A DNA stretch of 64,000 nucleotides from Candidatus Rokuibacteriota bacterium (lineage in GTDB: Bacteria > Methylomirabilota > Methylomirabilia > Rokubacteriales > CSP1-6). The notes under the pieces were generated by a model, which saw nothing but the letters and a program-made list of their open reading frames with translations, made no database searches and had not been told where the DNA came from. The stretch lies in the NCBI GenBank assembly GCA_003220615.1, contig QHTB01000135.1, positions 57,017 to 121,016 of the forward strand, given 5' to 3'. The position numbers and the translations under genes are program-made. Within the stretch, counting starts at the first letter, position 1. Every line of letters begins with the position of its first letter. Positions 9,087 through 16,571 of this stretch are shown here, piece by piece.

Positions 9087-9671
9087 TCACCCGAGCTCGA
9101 GCACGAGGTCGCTGACGCGGTAGCCGCTGATCGGGTTCAAATCCATGGGGCAGGCGCTGACGGCGGCGATCACGCTCATGAGCGCGAGCAGCTCGACGGT
9201 GTCGCCGGGCCGGGCCAGCGACTCCCCGAACTCCACGCGGCCGTCGGGATAGCTCATGTTCTGGAAGAAGTTCACCGGCTGGGGCAGCCGATGACGCTCG
9301 AGCTTCCAGGGACGCAGCGCTTCCACGAAGTTGTCGGAGCAGGAGCGGTGGCCGGTGACGCCGAAGTCGTACTCGTAGCGCCACGGATCACACGCGGCGA
9401 TGAGCATGTCGTGGCGGCCGGTGTCGTCGCGAGTGATCTCGAGCATCGGCGCCCGGCGGTTGGTCCTGAGCCGATCGCCCTTCGTCGGGAACAGACGCCC
9501 GAGGGACACCAGCGTGTGCAGCGTGCTCAGCGCGTGGTTGACGTCGCCGGCATCGAATGCCACGAAGTCCGCCACCTGCTTGCCAGCCACGTTGACGATC
9601 CGCAGTCGATCGCCGGCGCGCAGCGTCACTGCCCGGGCGGTGCCGGCGGGCACGGTGATGCGCTCGGCCAT
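9087..9671 (-). CDS. DUF1989 protein (urea-carboxylase-associated family)
   Basis: This 194-residue cytoplasmic protein belongs to DUF1989, whose members sit beside urea carboxylase/allophanate genes or ureide catabolism genes. The pattern TVPAGTARAVTLRAGDRLRIVNVAGKQ is the usual N-terminus. C-terminal CPMDLNPISGYRVSDL holds the conserved Cys and Asn-Pro motif. The ATG at 9671 overlaps the stop of the racemase-like gene as ATGA. Its biochemical role is not settled; association with ureide breakdown is known for the family and fits here. Confidence 0.8.
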   Translation of the reverse strand: MAERITVPAGTARAVTLRAGDRLRIVNVAGKQVADFVAFDAGDVNHALSTLHTLVSLGRLFPTKGDRLRTNRRAPMLEITRDDTGRHDMLIAACDPWRYEYDFGVTGHRSCSDNFVEALRPWKLERHRLPQPVNFFQNMSYPDGRVEFGESLARPGDTVELLALMSVIAAVSACPMDLNPISGYRVSDLVLELG

Positions 9672-10387
9672 CAGAGATAGTGGTCGAGGGGCTGGGGTGG
9701 GTGGGCGAACTTGCGCACCTTGGAGTGGGTCACGCCCAGCCCGACGATGCTTTCGGCGACCTTGACGCCGACGGTCACGGGGTCGAGCACGGGTATCCCG
9801 GCCAGCCGCGAGAGCTCGACGTCGTAGCCGCAGAGTCCCGCGCAGGCCAGGATGACGACTTCGGCCCGGTCCTCGGTGACCACCCTCTGGATCTGCTCCT
9901 TCAGCTCGCGCAGCGTCTTCTCCCGGTTGATCGCGCACTCTTCCACGTTGATGTTGATCGCCCGGACCGACGCGCATTTTGCCTCGAAGCCGTAGTAGCG
10001 CACGAGGTCCTGTTGATACGGGATGAACTGCTGGAGCATGGTCAGCGTCGTGAAGCGATGCCCGAGCAGGCAGGCCATCGCCATCGAGGATTCGGCGATC
10101 GAGACGACCGGAATCGTCAGTGCTTCCTTGAGGGCATCGATGCCGACGCGCCCGAAGCCGGCCAGCACGACGGCGTCCGGCTTGTGCAGCGCGACCGCGT
10201 CCAGGCACGTCCGGATCATGAAGGCGCCCGACAGATAATCGCCGAAGGCGGAATCGATGTTGCGGGTTCCGCCCTTGGTGGTAATGCCGACCAGCTCAGT
10301 GCCCGCCGAGGCCGCCCGGCGCGCCGATTCCATGATCTGGGCGGTGACCGCCTCGGAGCTGTTCGGGTTGACGACGAGGAGTTTCAT
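9671..10387 (-). CDS. Asp/Glu/hydantoin racemase superfamily protein with one catalytic cysteine
   Basis: This 238-residue cytoplasmic protein starts MKLLVVNPNSSEAVT, diagnostic of the hydantoin/aspartate racemase superfamily. The second reactive cysteine is present (Cys182 in ILACAGL). The first, normally in an ACFGDPG-like motif, is Gly77 in LAGFGRVGID. A Gly/Cys pair at these two sites is the arrangement of arylmalonate decarboxylase, not of two-base racemases, so a decarboxylase or other one-cysteine reaction is possible. The ATG at 10387 overlaps the upstream frame's stop as ATGA; an alternative ATG lies at 10405. Confidence 0.82.
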   Translation of the reverse strand: MKLLVVNPNSSEAVTAQIMESARRAASAGTELVGITTKGGTRNIDSAFGDYLSGAFMIRTCLDAVALHKPDAVVLAGFGRVGIDALKEALTIPVVSIAESSMAMACLLGHRFTTLTMLQQFIPYQQDLVRYYGFEAKCASVRAININVEECAINREKTLRELKEQIQRVVTEDRAEVVILACAGLCGYDVELSRLAGIPVLDPVTVGVKVAESIVGLGVTHSKVRKFAHPPQPLDHYL

Positions 10388-10746
10388 TCGCGAATCCTCA
10401 GCCACAAGTGAGAGGCGTGCCGCGGCAGTCGCGGCAGTTCGCGCTCCACATCCGCGATGACGGCATCGGTCTCTGCCCCGGCCAATAGTTGCTCGATGTC
10501 CCAGGCGTCCTGAGGGCCGCCGGCGTAGAGCGTGAGCAAGATCAGGTCAGCCCGTCGGGCGACCGGTACGTGGATGCCGTCGACCTCACTCTCCGCCGCC
10601 CGCTCGAGCACTCCGGACATCCAGCCGCTCCGGCCGATGACGACATCCAGCGGCCCGCCGCCTTCGCGAGGCCGCAGGCGCACCGCGCCGACCCGAGCAG
10701 AGTCACCCGATGAGGACGGCCAGACAGGCCGAGGCCCGGCGACCAT
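10384..10746 (-). pseudogene. Remnant of a nucleotidyltransferase-like gene, N-terminal half missing
   Basis: Only the C-terminal part of a nucleotidyltransferase-type protein is recognisable: GGGPLDVVIGRSGW, then VARRADLILLTLYAGGPQDAWDIEQLL. In intact relatives the catalytic G-S/A-x-A-L region precedes this by about 60-70 residues. Here the frame opens at 10746 inside the neighbouring small ORF and has no such domain, so the front was probably lost by deletion. Its stop overlaps the racemase-like start as ATGA, so translation may still run through it into that gene. Confidence 0.5.
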
Positions 10747-10924
10747 ACTGCTTCTGGCGGTCGAGGATGCGGGCCGCGTCGACGCGGGAGAGCCCGCGCG
10801 CGCGCCTAAATGCCTCGAGATCCCGCTCGCCGAGGGCCAACGCCAGGGCCACCCGCTCCGCCGCCGTGAGAGCGAGCACCGCTCCGCGATCCTCGTCCCG
10901 TAGACGATCGAGCACGCTCTTCAT
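10703..10924 (-). CDS. Small protein, possible antitoxin-like partner of the nucleotidyltransferase remnant
   Basis: This 73-residue ORF begins MKSVLDRLRDEDRGAVLALT, with a helical middle (AERVALALALGERDLEAFRR) and a basic RRQ-like end. Small proteins of this kind stand immediately before nucleotidyltransferase-type genes in many genomes, as here. The end, SACLAVLIG, runs into what looks like the start of the lost partner, so a deletion may have fused the two. A TATAGT hexamer 8 nt before the ATG supports expression. Function not established. Confidence 0.5.
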   Translation of the reverse strand: MKSVLDRLRDEDRGAVLALTAAERVALALALGERDLEAFRRARGLSRVDAARILDRQKQYGRRASACLAVLIG

Positions 10925-10932
10925 CGCCTCGA

Positions 10933-10938
10933 ACTATA
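10933..10938 (-). promoter_or_regulatory. -10 hexamer TATAGT, leaderless start
   Basis: TATAGT on the minus strand ends 8 nt before the ATG at 10924, and there is no Shine-Dalgarno sequence between them. The transcript would begin at or next to the start codon. Confidence 0.5.
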
Positions 10939-10952
10939 GCAAGTGTGCCTGC

Positions 10953-11459
10953 TCAGTCCACCACCGCCACGACCTGGATCTCGATGAGCTGCTCGGGCTC
11001 GCCCAGCTCCAGCACCGCGATGTTGGTCGACGTCGGCTTGTGGTTGAACGGGCGGAAGTACGAGTTGATGACGCCGGCGGCCTTGCCGATGTCGCCCATG
11101 CGCGGGCGGGCGCGCAGGACGAAGATGTGCACGACGTCCTTGAAGCTGGCGCCGGCCGCTTCCAGCGTCTGCTTGATGCCGTCCATCGCGGCCCGGGTCT
11201 GGGCCTCGAGATCGTTCGGCATGTACTTGAGGACTTCTTCGCGGCGGTGCGGGTGGTCGTGATAGACGGGCAGCGCCGTGTTGCCGGACAGCCACAGGAT
11301 CTTGCCGCTCTTGATCTTGATGGCCGGCACGTAGGGCATGAACACCGACGTGTCGTGGCTCGGGTGATGGATCACCTCGAGGTTCGGGTTCTGGCCGGCG
11401 GCCGGGATCGGCAGCAGCATCGTCACGACGACGGCGAGCATCGCCAGTACGGTCAGCAT
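10953..11459 (-). CDS. RidA/YjgF family protein with signal peptide
   Basis: This 168-residue protein has a RidA (Rid) domain. Rid proteins usually hydrolyse reactive enamine/imine intermediates in the cytoplasm. Here MLTVLAMLAVVVTMLLPIPAAG is a clear signal peptide, so the product is exported. RARPRMGDIGKAAGVINSYF and TSTNIAVLELGEPEQLIEI fit the family's end, but the catalytic arginine motif should be checked against a structure. AAGGAGG stands before the ATG at 11459. It lies 17 bp after the SDR gene, in the same operon. Confidence 0.85.
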   Translation of the reverse strand: MLTVLAMLAVVVTMLLPIPAAGQNPNLEVIHHPSHDTSVFMPYVPAIKIKSGKILWLSGNTALPVYHDHPHRREEVLKYMPNDLEAQTRAAMDGIKQTLEAAGASFKDVVHIFVLRARPRMGDIGKAAGVINSYFRPFNHKPTSTNIAVLELGEPEQLIEIQVVAVVD

Positions 11460-11476
11460 GGTTCGCCCTCCTTGGC

Positions 11477-12223
11477 TCACGGCATGATCTCTCCGCCGTT
11501 GGGATGAAGCGTCTGCCCACAGAAGTACCGGCTCTCGTCGGAAGCGAGAAAGACGAAGGCGCCGACGAGGTCCTCGGGCATCCCGAGGCGCTTGAGCGGC
11601 AGCGATGCGGCGTGGGCGCGCTTGACGTCGTCGGGCAGCGGATCGAATCCGGTGTCGATCAGCCCGGGCGCGATCGAGTTCACCAGGATCCCGTGGGGGG
11701 CGAGCTCCTGGGCCAGAGCGCGGGTGAAGGTGAGCAGGCCGCCCTTGGCCGCGGAGTACGCGGTGTAGCGGGGGCGCCCGATGTAGGCGAGCTGGGACGT
11801 CAGGATGATGATGCGTCCGCTCTTCTGCGCCATCATCACCGGCGCGACCTCGCGGCAGCAGAGGAACGCGCCACGGAGGTGGACGCCCATCATGCGGTTC
11901 CAGTCGTCGAGGGTCATCTCGGTAATCGGCTGGGCTTTCTGGATCCCCGCGTTGTTGACCAGGACGTCGATGCGCCCGAAGGTCTCGCGCACGGCGCTCA
12001 CGAGCGCTCTGACGTCGCGCTCCACGGTGACGTCGGTCTTGATCGCGAGCGCACGCCGTCCCGTCTTCTGAAGCTCGCTCACCAGCGAGCGCGCCTGGGG
12101 CTCCTCCGCGATCCACGCGACGGCGACGTCGGCGCCCTCGTCGGCATAGGCGCGCGCGACCGCGCGACCGATGCCGGTGTTGCCGCCGGTGATGATCGCC
12201 ACCTTGCCGGCCAGGCGGTTCAT
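11477..12223 (-). CDS. Short-chain dehydrogenase/reductase
   Basis: This 248-residue classical SDR uses NAD(P)H in the cytoplasm. The nucleotide motif is TGGNTGIG near the N-terminus, NNAG marks strand 4, and the active site is Ser in ILTSQLAY followed by YSAAK. The C-terminus GQTLHPNGGEIMP is the usual substrate-loop end of 3-oxoacyl-ACP-reductase-like or glucose-dehydrogenase-like members. The substrate is not predictable. It lies between the carbamate kinase and RidA-like genes with small gaps, so it is probably co-transcribed. Confidence 0.88.
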   Translation of the reverse strand: MNRLAGKVAIITGGNTGIGRAVARAYADEGADVAVAWIAEEPQARSLVSELQKTGRRALAIKTDVTVERDVRALVSAVRETFGRIDVLVNNAGIQKAQPITEMTLDDWNRMMGVHLRGAFLCCREVAPVMMAQKSGRIIILTSQLAYIGRPRYTAYSAAKGGLLTFTRALAQELAPHGILVNSIAPGLIDTGFDPLPDDVKRAHAASLPLKRLGMPEDLVGAFVFLASDESRYFCGQTLHPNGGEIMP

Positions 12224-12239
12224 CGCAGTCGCCCGGCCA

Positions 12240-13175
12240 TCAGGGCACCACCTGCGTCCCCGCGCGTCCGGCGATGGCCTCGGCGACGCGATCCAGCGAG
12301 GTGATCACCGCGGCGACGCCTCCGCGCTCGACGAACTCGACGGCGGCCTGGACCTTGGGCCCCATGCTGCCGGGCGGGAACTCGCCGGCGGCGAGGAACC
12401 GGTGAGCCTCGCTCACGGTGAGCCGGTCGAGGAAGCGCCGCCCGGGCGTGCCCCAGCCGATGGCGACGCGGTCCACCCCGGTCAGGAACACGATCCGTTC
12501 GGCGGAAAGCTCGCGAGCCAACACCCCGGTGGCCAGGTCCTTCTCGATGACTGCCTCCACGCCCTTCACCCCGGCAGGCAATTCCAGGACCGGGATGCCG
12601 CCGCCACCGACGGCGATCGGCACCACGCCCGCATCGACGAGCGTGCGGATGAGCGGCGCCTCCACGACGCGGATGGGCCGCGGCGACGGCACCACGCGGC
12701 GCCAGCCGCGGCCACTGTCCTCGACGACGTGCCATCCATAGTCGCGCGCGTGGCGCTGGGCTTCGGCCTTCTTGTAGAAGGGGCCGATCGGCTTGGTCGG
12801 CAGACCGAAGGCCGGATCGTCCTCGGCCACGACGACCTGGCTGACGATCGAGGCGACGCGTGTGGAGAGCCCGCGAGCGGCCAGGAGATTGCCGAGGACC
12901 TGCTGGATCGCGTAACCGAGGCTGCCCTCGGTCTCGGCCACGCAGAGATCGAGCGTCAATGCCGGCATGACCGGCTTCGAGATCTCCATCCTCAGCAGCT
13001 CTTCGCCGACCTGGGGCCCGTTGCCGTGCGTCAGCACGAGGCGGTGGCCGGCGCCCACGAGATCGGCGAGCGGAGGCAAGCTCACGGCAAGGGCGTCGAA
13101 CCACTCGCTCGGCGCGCCGACTCCATCGTCGGAGCGGAGCGCATTGCCGCCAATGGCGACGACGACCAGGCTCAC
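12240..13175 (-). CDS. arcC: Carbamate kinase
   Basis: This 311-residue amino-acid-kinase-fold enzyme makes ATP and carbamate from carbamoyl phosphate and ADP. VVVAIGGNAL, THGNGPQVG, ETEGSLGYAIQQVLGN and KPIGPFYKKAEA are all classical carbamate kinase motifs, and VPIAVGGGGIPV and EAVIEKDLA follow. The GTG start at 13175 overlaps the DUF1116 gene stop as GTGA. Tight coupling to a YlbE-like gene argues for the ureide/oxamate role (as AllK in E. coli) and not arginine deiminase fermentation, since no arcA or arcB is nearby. Confidence 0.93.
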   Translation of the reverse strand: MSLVVVAIGGNALRSDDGVGAPSEWFDALAVSLPPLADLVGAGHRLVLTHGNGPQVGEELLRMEISKPVMPALTLDLCVAETEGSLGYAIQQVLGNLLAARGLSTRVASIVSQVVVAEDDPAFGLPTKPIGPFYKKAEAQRHARDYGWHVVEDSGRGWRRVVPSPRPIRVVEAPLIRTLVDAGVVPIAVGGGGIPVLELPAGVKGVEAVIEKDLATGVLARELSAERIVFLTGVDRVAIGWGTPGRRFLDRLTVSEAHRFLAAGEFPPGSMGPKVQAAVEFVERGGVAAVITSLDRVAEAIAGRAGTQVVP

Positions 13176-14578
13176 GGCGCGTCGGCCAGCGCCAGCAGGG
13201 CCTGCTCGAAGCAGGCGAGGGGGGCGCGCACGACGCCGGCACCGATCTGGCCGGTACCGGCCTTGCGGCCGGCGATGCCCGTGTTGATCAACGGCGTGAC
13301 GCCGAGCTCGACCACGCGGCGGACGTCGATCCCGGCCGGAGCGCCGCGCTCGTCGAGCGTCGGGATCCTGAAATGCGGATGCTCGCCGACGCAGATCTCC
13401 TCGATCTCGCCGGTGGCCGCCATCGCTTCTCGCATGCCTCCAGCTCCGACGAATCGCGCGACGGAAGGCGAGGCCGCCATGGCGCCACCGCCGAGCCCGA
13501 TCGTCTCGACGATCGCGCTGTCGCCCATGTCCGGGTTGGCGTCGTCGCCGGAGAAGCCGGGAAAGTAGAGGCCGACGGGCGTGTTCACCGGGGCCGTGAA
13601 CCAGCGGTCGCCGAGCGCCGAGACACGAATCCCGAAGTCGGTGCCGTTGCGCGCCATCACCGTGACCAGCGTGGAGTGCGGCACGCCGGCGGCGGGATCG
13701 GCGAGCGCCTTGCCCGCGGCCATCGCGACGTTGAGGAAGAACTGGTCGTTGCCGGCGATGAACTCGGCCAGCCGGGCCGCTGCGTGGTGGCGGTCGGCCG
13801 CGCGCGCGACGTGCGGCATCAGCGCGCGCGCCAGCAGCGCGGACGCAGCCACGTTGCGCTGATGCATCTCGTCGCCCATGCGGAGCGCCTGGGCCATCAG
13901 GGGACGTAGCGCGATGCCGCCCGAGGCGCGGAGCGCGGCGCCGAGAAGTGGCCCCGCCTCCTGGGCCAGCCAGGTGAGCCGCGCGACGACGCTCGCATCG
14001 TTGGCGCCGAAGCGGAGGACCTTGCCCAGTCCCTCGTTGATCGTCACGTGGGCGCGGTTGCCGTGAGTCCGATTCTCGACCACGAAGACGGGCATCGAGC
14101 TGGTGATCAATCCGGTCATCGGGCCGACCGCCTTCCAGTGATGGCAGGGCTCGAGGCGGACCTGACCGCTCACCACGAGCCCGGCCGCCGCGTCGTCGTT
14201 GGCCGCCCAGTTCTCGTAGCGCACGGCGCAGACGATCGCGGCGCGCATCGGCTCGCACATCCGCGCCCACGCGATCGGCGGTCCGGCGTGGAGAACGGTG
14301 CGCGGGGGCAGATCGAGCGCCTCCCAGGCGGGACGGCAGTCGAGGAGAACGGGCTCGCCGTTGACGAGGCGCTCGAAGGCGTCGGCGTTCGCCTGATCGA
14401 TGACGTCTCTGCGGTCCTCGAGCCGATCGAGCGTCGACACCAGCGCCGGATTGGTCGCCGCCGGCGGCCGCCAGTCGAGATGGACGACCGGGACGCCCAG
14501 GCGCTTCAGGTCCTCGGCGAAGAGCCCGAGGCCCAGGCTCACGACGCGCGGCGGCCGGCCGAGCAGTGGCTCAAGCAA
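13172..14578 (-). CDS. YlbE-like DUF1116 protein, predicted oxamate carbamoyltransferase subunit
   Basis: This 468-residue cytoplasmic protein is of the DUF1116 family, known in E. coli as YlbE/AllG, a subunit of the oxamate carbamoyltransferase that releases carbamoyl phosphate. TVLHAGPPIAWARMCEPMRAA opens the DUF1116 core at about residue 93. NRAHVTINEGLGKVLRFGAND and NPDMGDSAIVETIGLGG are further conserved blocks. The first 40 residues, with VSLGLGLFAEDLKRLGVPV and HLDWRPPA, resemble the tail segment I associate with FdrA proteins, so a domain may have moved. The start is a TTG at 14578, the frame's first usable codon. It is coupled to carbamate kinase. Confidence 0.8.
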   Translation of the reverse strand: MLEPLLGRPPRVVSLGLGLFAEDLKRLGVPVVHLDWRPPAATNPALVSTLDRLEDRRDVIDQANADAFERLVNGEPVLLDCRPAWEALDLPPRTVLHAGPPIAWARMCEPMRAAIVCAVRYENWAANDDAAAGLVVSGQVRLEPCHHWKAVGPMTGLITSSMPVFVVENRTHGNRAHVTINEGLGKVLRFGANDASVVARLTWLAQEAGPLLGAALRASGGIALRPLMAQALRMGDEMHQRNVAASALLARALMPHVARAADRHHAAARLAEFIAGNDQFFLNVAMAAGKALADPAAGVPHSTLVTVMARNGTDFGIRVSALGDRWFTAPVNTPVGLYFPGFSGDDANPDMGDSAIVETIGLGGGAMAASPSVARFVGAGGMREAMAATGEIEEICVGEHPHFRIPTLDERGAPAGIDVRRVVELGVTPLINTGIAGRKAGTGQIGAGVVRAPLACFEQALLALADAP

Positions 14579-14613
14579 GAGAGAGGGACAATAGCATCAC
14601 TGCCGGCGGACCG

Positions 14614-14619
14614 TATACT
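14614..14619 (+). promoter_or_regulatory. -10 hexamer TATACT, leaderless start
   Basis: TATACT ends 8 nt before the ATG at 14628, with no ribosome binding site between. No convincing -35 is seen. This supports the ATG at 14628 over the in-frame TTG at 14619, which the hexamer would overlap. Confidence 0.55.
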
Positions 14620-14627
14620 TGGCCCCG

Positions 14628-15254
14628 ATGGCCTCGGTGTTCCTCCTCTCTCCGGCGAGCTGCTCGGGCCTGCGTGCTCACATGATCCTGCGTCCGGGCG
14701 CGGCCTCGCTGCTGGCGCGCCGGCTCCGCGAGCCACTCGGCGCGCCCCTGGGCGAGGTCTACACGTTCCTGTCCGGGCTCTACTTCCGCGGCAAGCTCGC
14801 CTACGCCCGCGCATTCGCGGATCGGCCCGAGCACGTCCTCGTGATCACGCCGACGGCCGGCCTGAGGCCTCCGGACACGCTGGTGACGCTCGACGTGCTG
14901 CGTGGCTTCGCGCGCGTCGACATCGCCGACGGCAGCGCTCGCTTCCGCCGACCGCTCCTTGCCGACGCGAGGACGCTGGCCGCCGGCCTCGGCGCCGACG
15001 ACGAGGTGATCCTCCTCGGCAGCATCGCCTCGCCGAAGTACGTCGACGTCCTGTCCGGTGTCTTCGGCCCGCGCCTCAAATTTCCGGCCGCCTTCGTCGG
15101 CCGGGGTGACATGAGCCGCGGCGGGCTCCTGCTCCGCTGTGTGACGGCCCGCACGGCGCTCGACTACGTTCCCGTGGCCGGCGCCACGCGTCGCGGTGCT
15201 CGGCCGCCCAAGCTGCCGCCGCTTCCGCGTCGCGTGGTTCAGGCCGGCGAGTGA
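14628..15254 (+). CDS. Conserved-looking protein of unknown function upstream of a LigD-type polymerase
   Basis: This 208-residue protein begins MASVFLLSPASCSGLRAHMI. I do not recognise the family. It looks like an alternating alpha/beta soluble protein: VLVITPTAGLRPPDTLVTLD and EVILLGSIASPKYVDVL are strand-plus-loop segments. A basic tail (PPLPRRV) ends the protein. There is no signal peptide or membrane helix. Its stop overlaps the polymerase gene start as TGATG, so the two are translationally coupled and probably work together. The start is set by the -10 hexamer 8 nt upstream. Confidence 0.65.
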   Translation: MASVFLLSPASCSGLRAHMILRPGAASLLARRLREPLGAPLGEVYTFLSGLYFRGKLAYARAFADRPEHVLVITPTAGLRPPDTLVTLDVLRGFARVDIADGSARFRRPLLADARTLAAGLGADDEVILLGSIASPKYVDVLSGVFGPRLKFPAAFVGRGDMSRGGLLLRCVTARTALDYVPVAGATRRGARPPKLPPLPRRVVQAGE

Positions 15255-16252
15255 TGGCGACTCGCCGCGGCGTCCATCCGGCGGTTCACCATTCCGGGCT
15301 GCGCGAAGCGAGGCGGCGAGCGGCGTCGGCCGTCACGATTCCACGCAACGTCGACAACGCCGTCCTCGAGATCGCCGGGCGCGAGGTGAAGCTGACGAAC
15401 CTGCGCAAGGTCTTCTGGGCGGACCTCGGCGTGACCAAGGCCGACCTGCTCCAGTACTACGCCGACGTGGCGCCCGTGCTCCTGCCGCACGTGCGCGACC
15501 GGGCGATGGTCATGCGGCGCTATCCGAACGGCGCCACCGGCGAGGCGTTCTTCATGAAGCGGGCGCCCTCACCGCGGCCGGATTGGATCGAGATCTGCGA
15601 GATCGAGCACGACTCCGGCAACGTCATCGGGTTCCCGATCGTCCAGGACGTGGCGTCGCTGCTGTGGCTCGTCAACCTGGGCTGCATCGATCTCAACCAG
15701 TGGTACGCGCGCTGCGACGACGTCGATCGGCCGGACTATCTCCACTTCGACCTCGATCCCGGCACCGCGACGTTCACGCAGGTGCTGGAGACCGCGCTCA
15801 TCGTCCACGAGGCGTTGCGCGGCCTCGGGATGCCGGACTACGTCAAGACGACGGGCTCGAAGGGCCTGCACGTCTACGTGCCGATCGTGCGGGGGCCGAC
15901 GCAGAAGGACGTGTGGACGGCGGCCAAGACGATCGCGCTGCAGCTCGCCCGCGCTCACCCGCGCCTCATGACGGCCGAGTACAAAGTGGCGCGCCGTCCG
16001 GCCTCGCGCGTCCTGCTCGACTACAACCAGAACGCGTGGGGCCGCACGCTGGCGTCGGTCTACTCCGTGCGCCCGCATCCGCGGGCCTCTGTGTCGACGC
16101 CGGTGACGTGGGACGAGGTCACGCGCGGCGTGGCCATCGAGGACTTCCGGATCGACAACGTGCGCGAGCGCATCACGCGTCTCGGTGACCTGTGGGCGCC
16201 CGTCGCCCACGACCGGGGCCGGCGCTTCGACTTCGCGCGGCTTGCATCGTGA
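15254..16252 (+). CDS. LigD-type polymerase (primase-fold) domain protein
   Basis: This 332-residue stand-alone PolDom is the archaeo-eukaryotic-primase-like polymerase that fills gaps in bacterial end joining. TNLRKVFWADLGVTKADLLQYY is the standard N-terminal block. HFDLDPG places metal aspartates at D166 and D168, and TTGSKGLHVYVPI carries the nucleotide-binding segment. There are no ligase or nuclease domains, unlike full LigD, and no ku gene in the window. The start is the ATG at 15254, overlapping the upstream stop; a GTG one codon earlier is possible. Confidence 0.9.
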   Translation: MATRRGVHPAVHHSGLREARRRAASAVTIPRNVDNAVLEIAGREVKLTNLRKVFWADLGVTKADLLQYYADVAPVLLPHVRDRAMVMRRYPNGATGEAFFMKRAPSPRPDWIEICEIEHDSGNVIGFPIVQDVASLLWLVNLGCIDLNQWYARCDDVDRPDYLHFDLDPGTATFTQVLETALIVHEALRGLGMPDYVKTTGSKGLHVYVPIVRGPTQKDVWTAAKTIALQLARAHPRLMTAEYKVARRPASRVLLDYNQNAWGRTLASVYSVRPHPRASVSTPVTWDEVTRGVAIEDFRIDNVRERITRLGDLWAPVAHDRGRRFDFARLAS

Positions 16253-16289
16253 GCGCGCCTTTTCGCCCGTCGCGTCCAGCCTACCCTCA

Positions 16290-16545
16290 ATAACCCGGAT
16301 CCCGGTCCACGTGCGCCTGAGATCGTCGGGCGCGGCGCTGCGTCGGCGACACCTTGATGCGTCTCAGGACCATCGTGCGTGCCCGGGCCGAATCCGACGT
16401 CAGCTCATCGAAGAGCGTGCCGGTTCTCGACGAAGAGCCGGGAAACGCCTTCGGCGTCCGCGCTGTCGTACGTGTACGAGTACCGAGCGATGATCTCGAG
16501 GATGGGGTCCCTCTCGCCAGGAGCGTTCGCGTCGTGTTTTCATCA
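16290..16545 (-). pseudogene. Decayed SnoaL-like (NTF2-fold) gene fragment
   Basis: On the minus strand one frame reads RDPILEIIARYSYTYDSADA and then EGVSRLFVE, the typical opening helices of a SnoaL-like protein, and is then stopped. A second frame just downstream reads LFDELTSDSARARTMVL, a usual later strand of the same fold. The middle is missing and there is no start codon. This fills the roughly 320-bp gap between the polymerase gene and the OsmC-family gene; I see nothing else in it. Confidence 0.4.
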
Positions 16546-16571
16546 CCGCGACCTACTTCCGAGGAGGAGCC

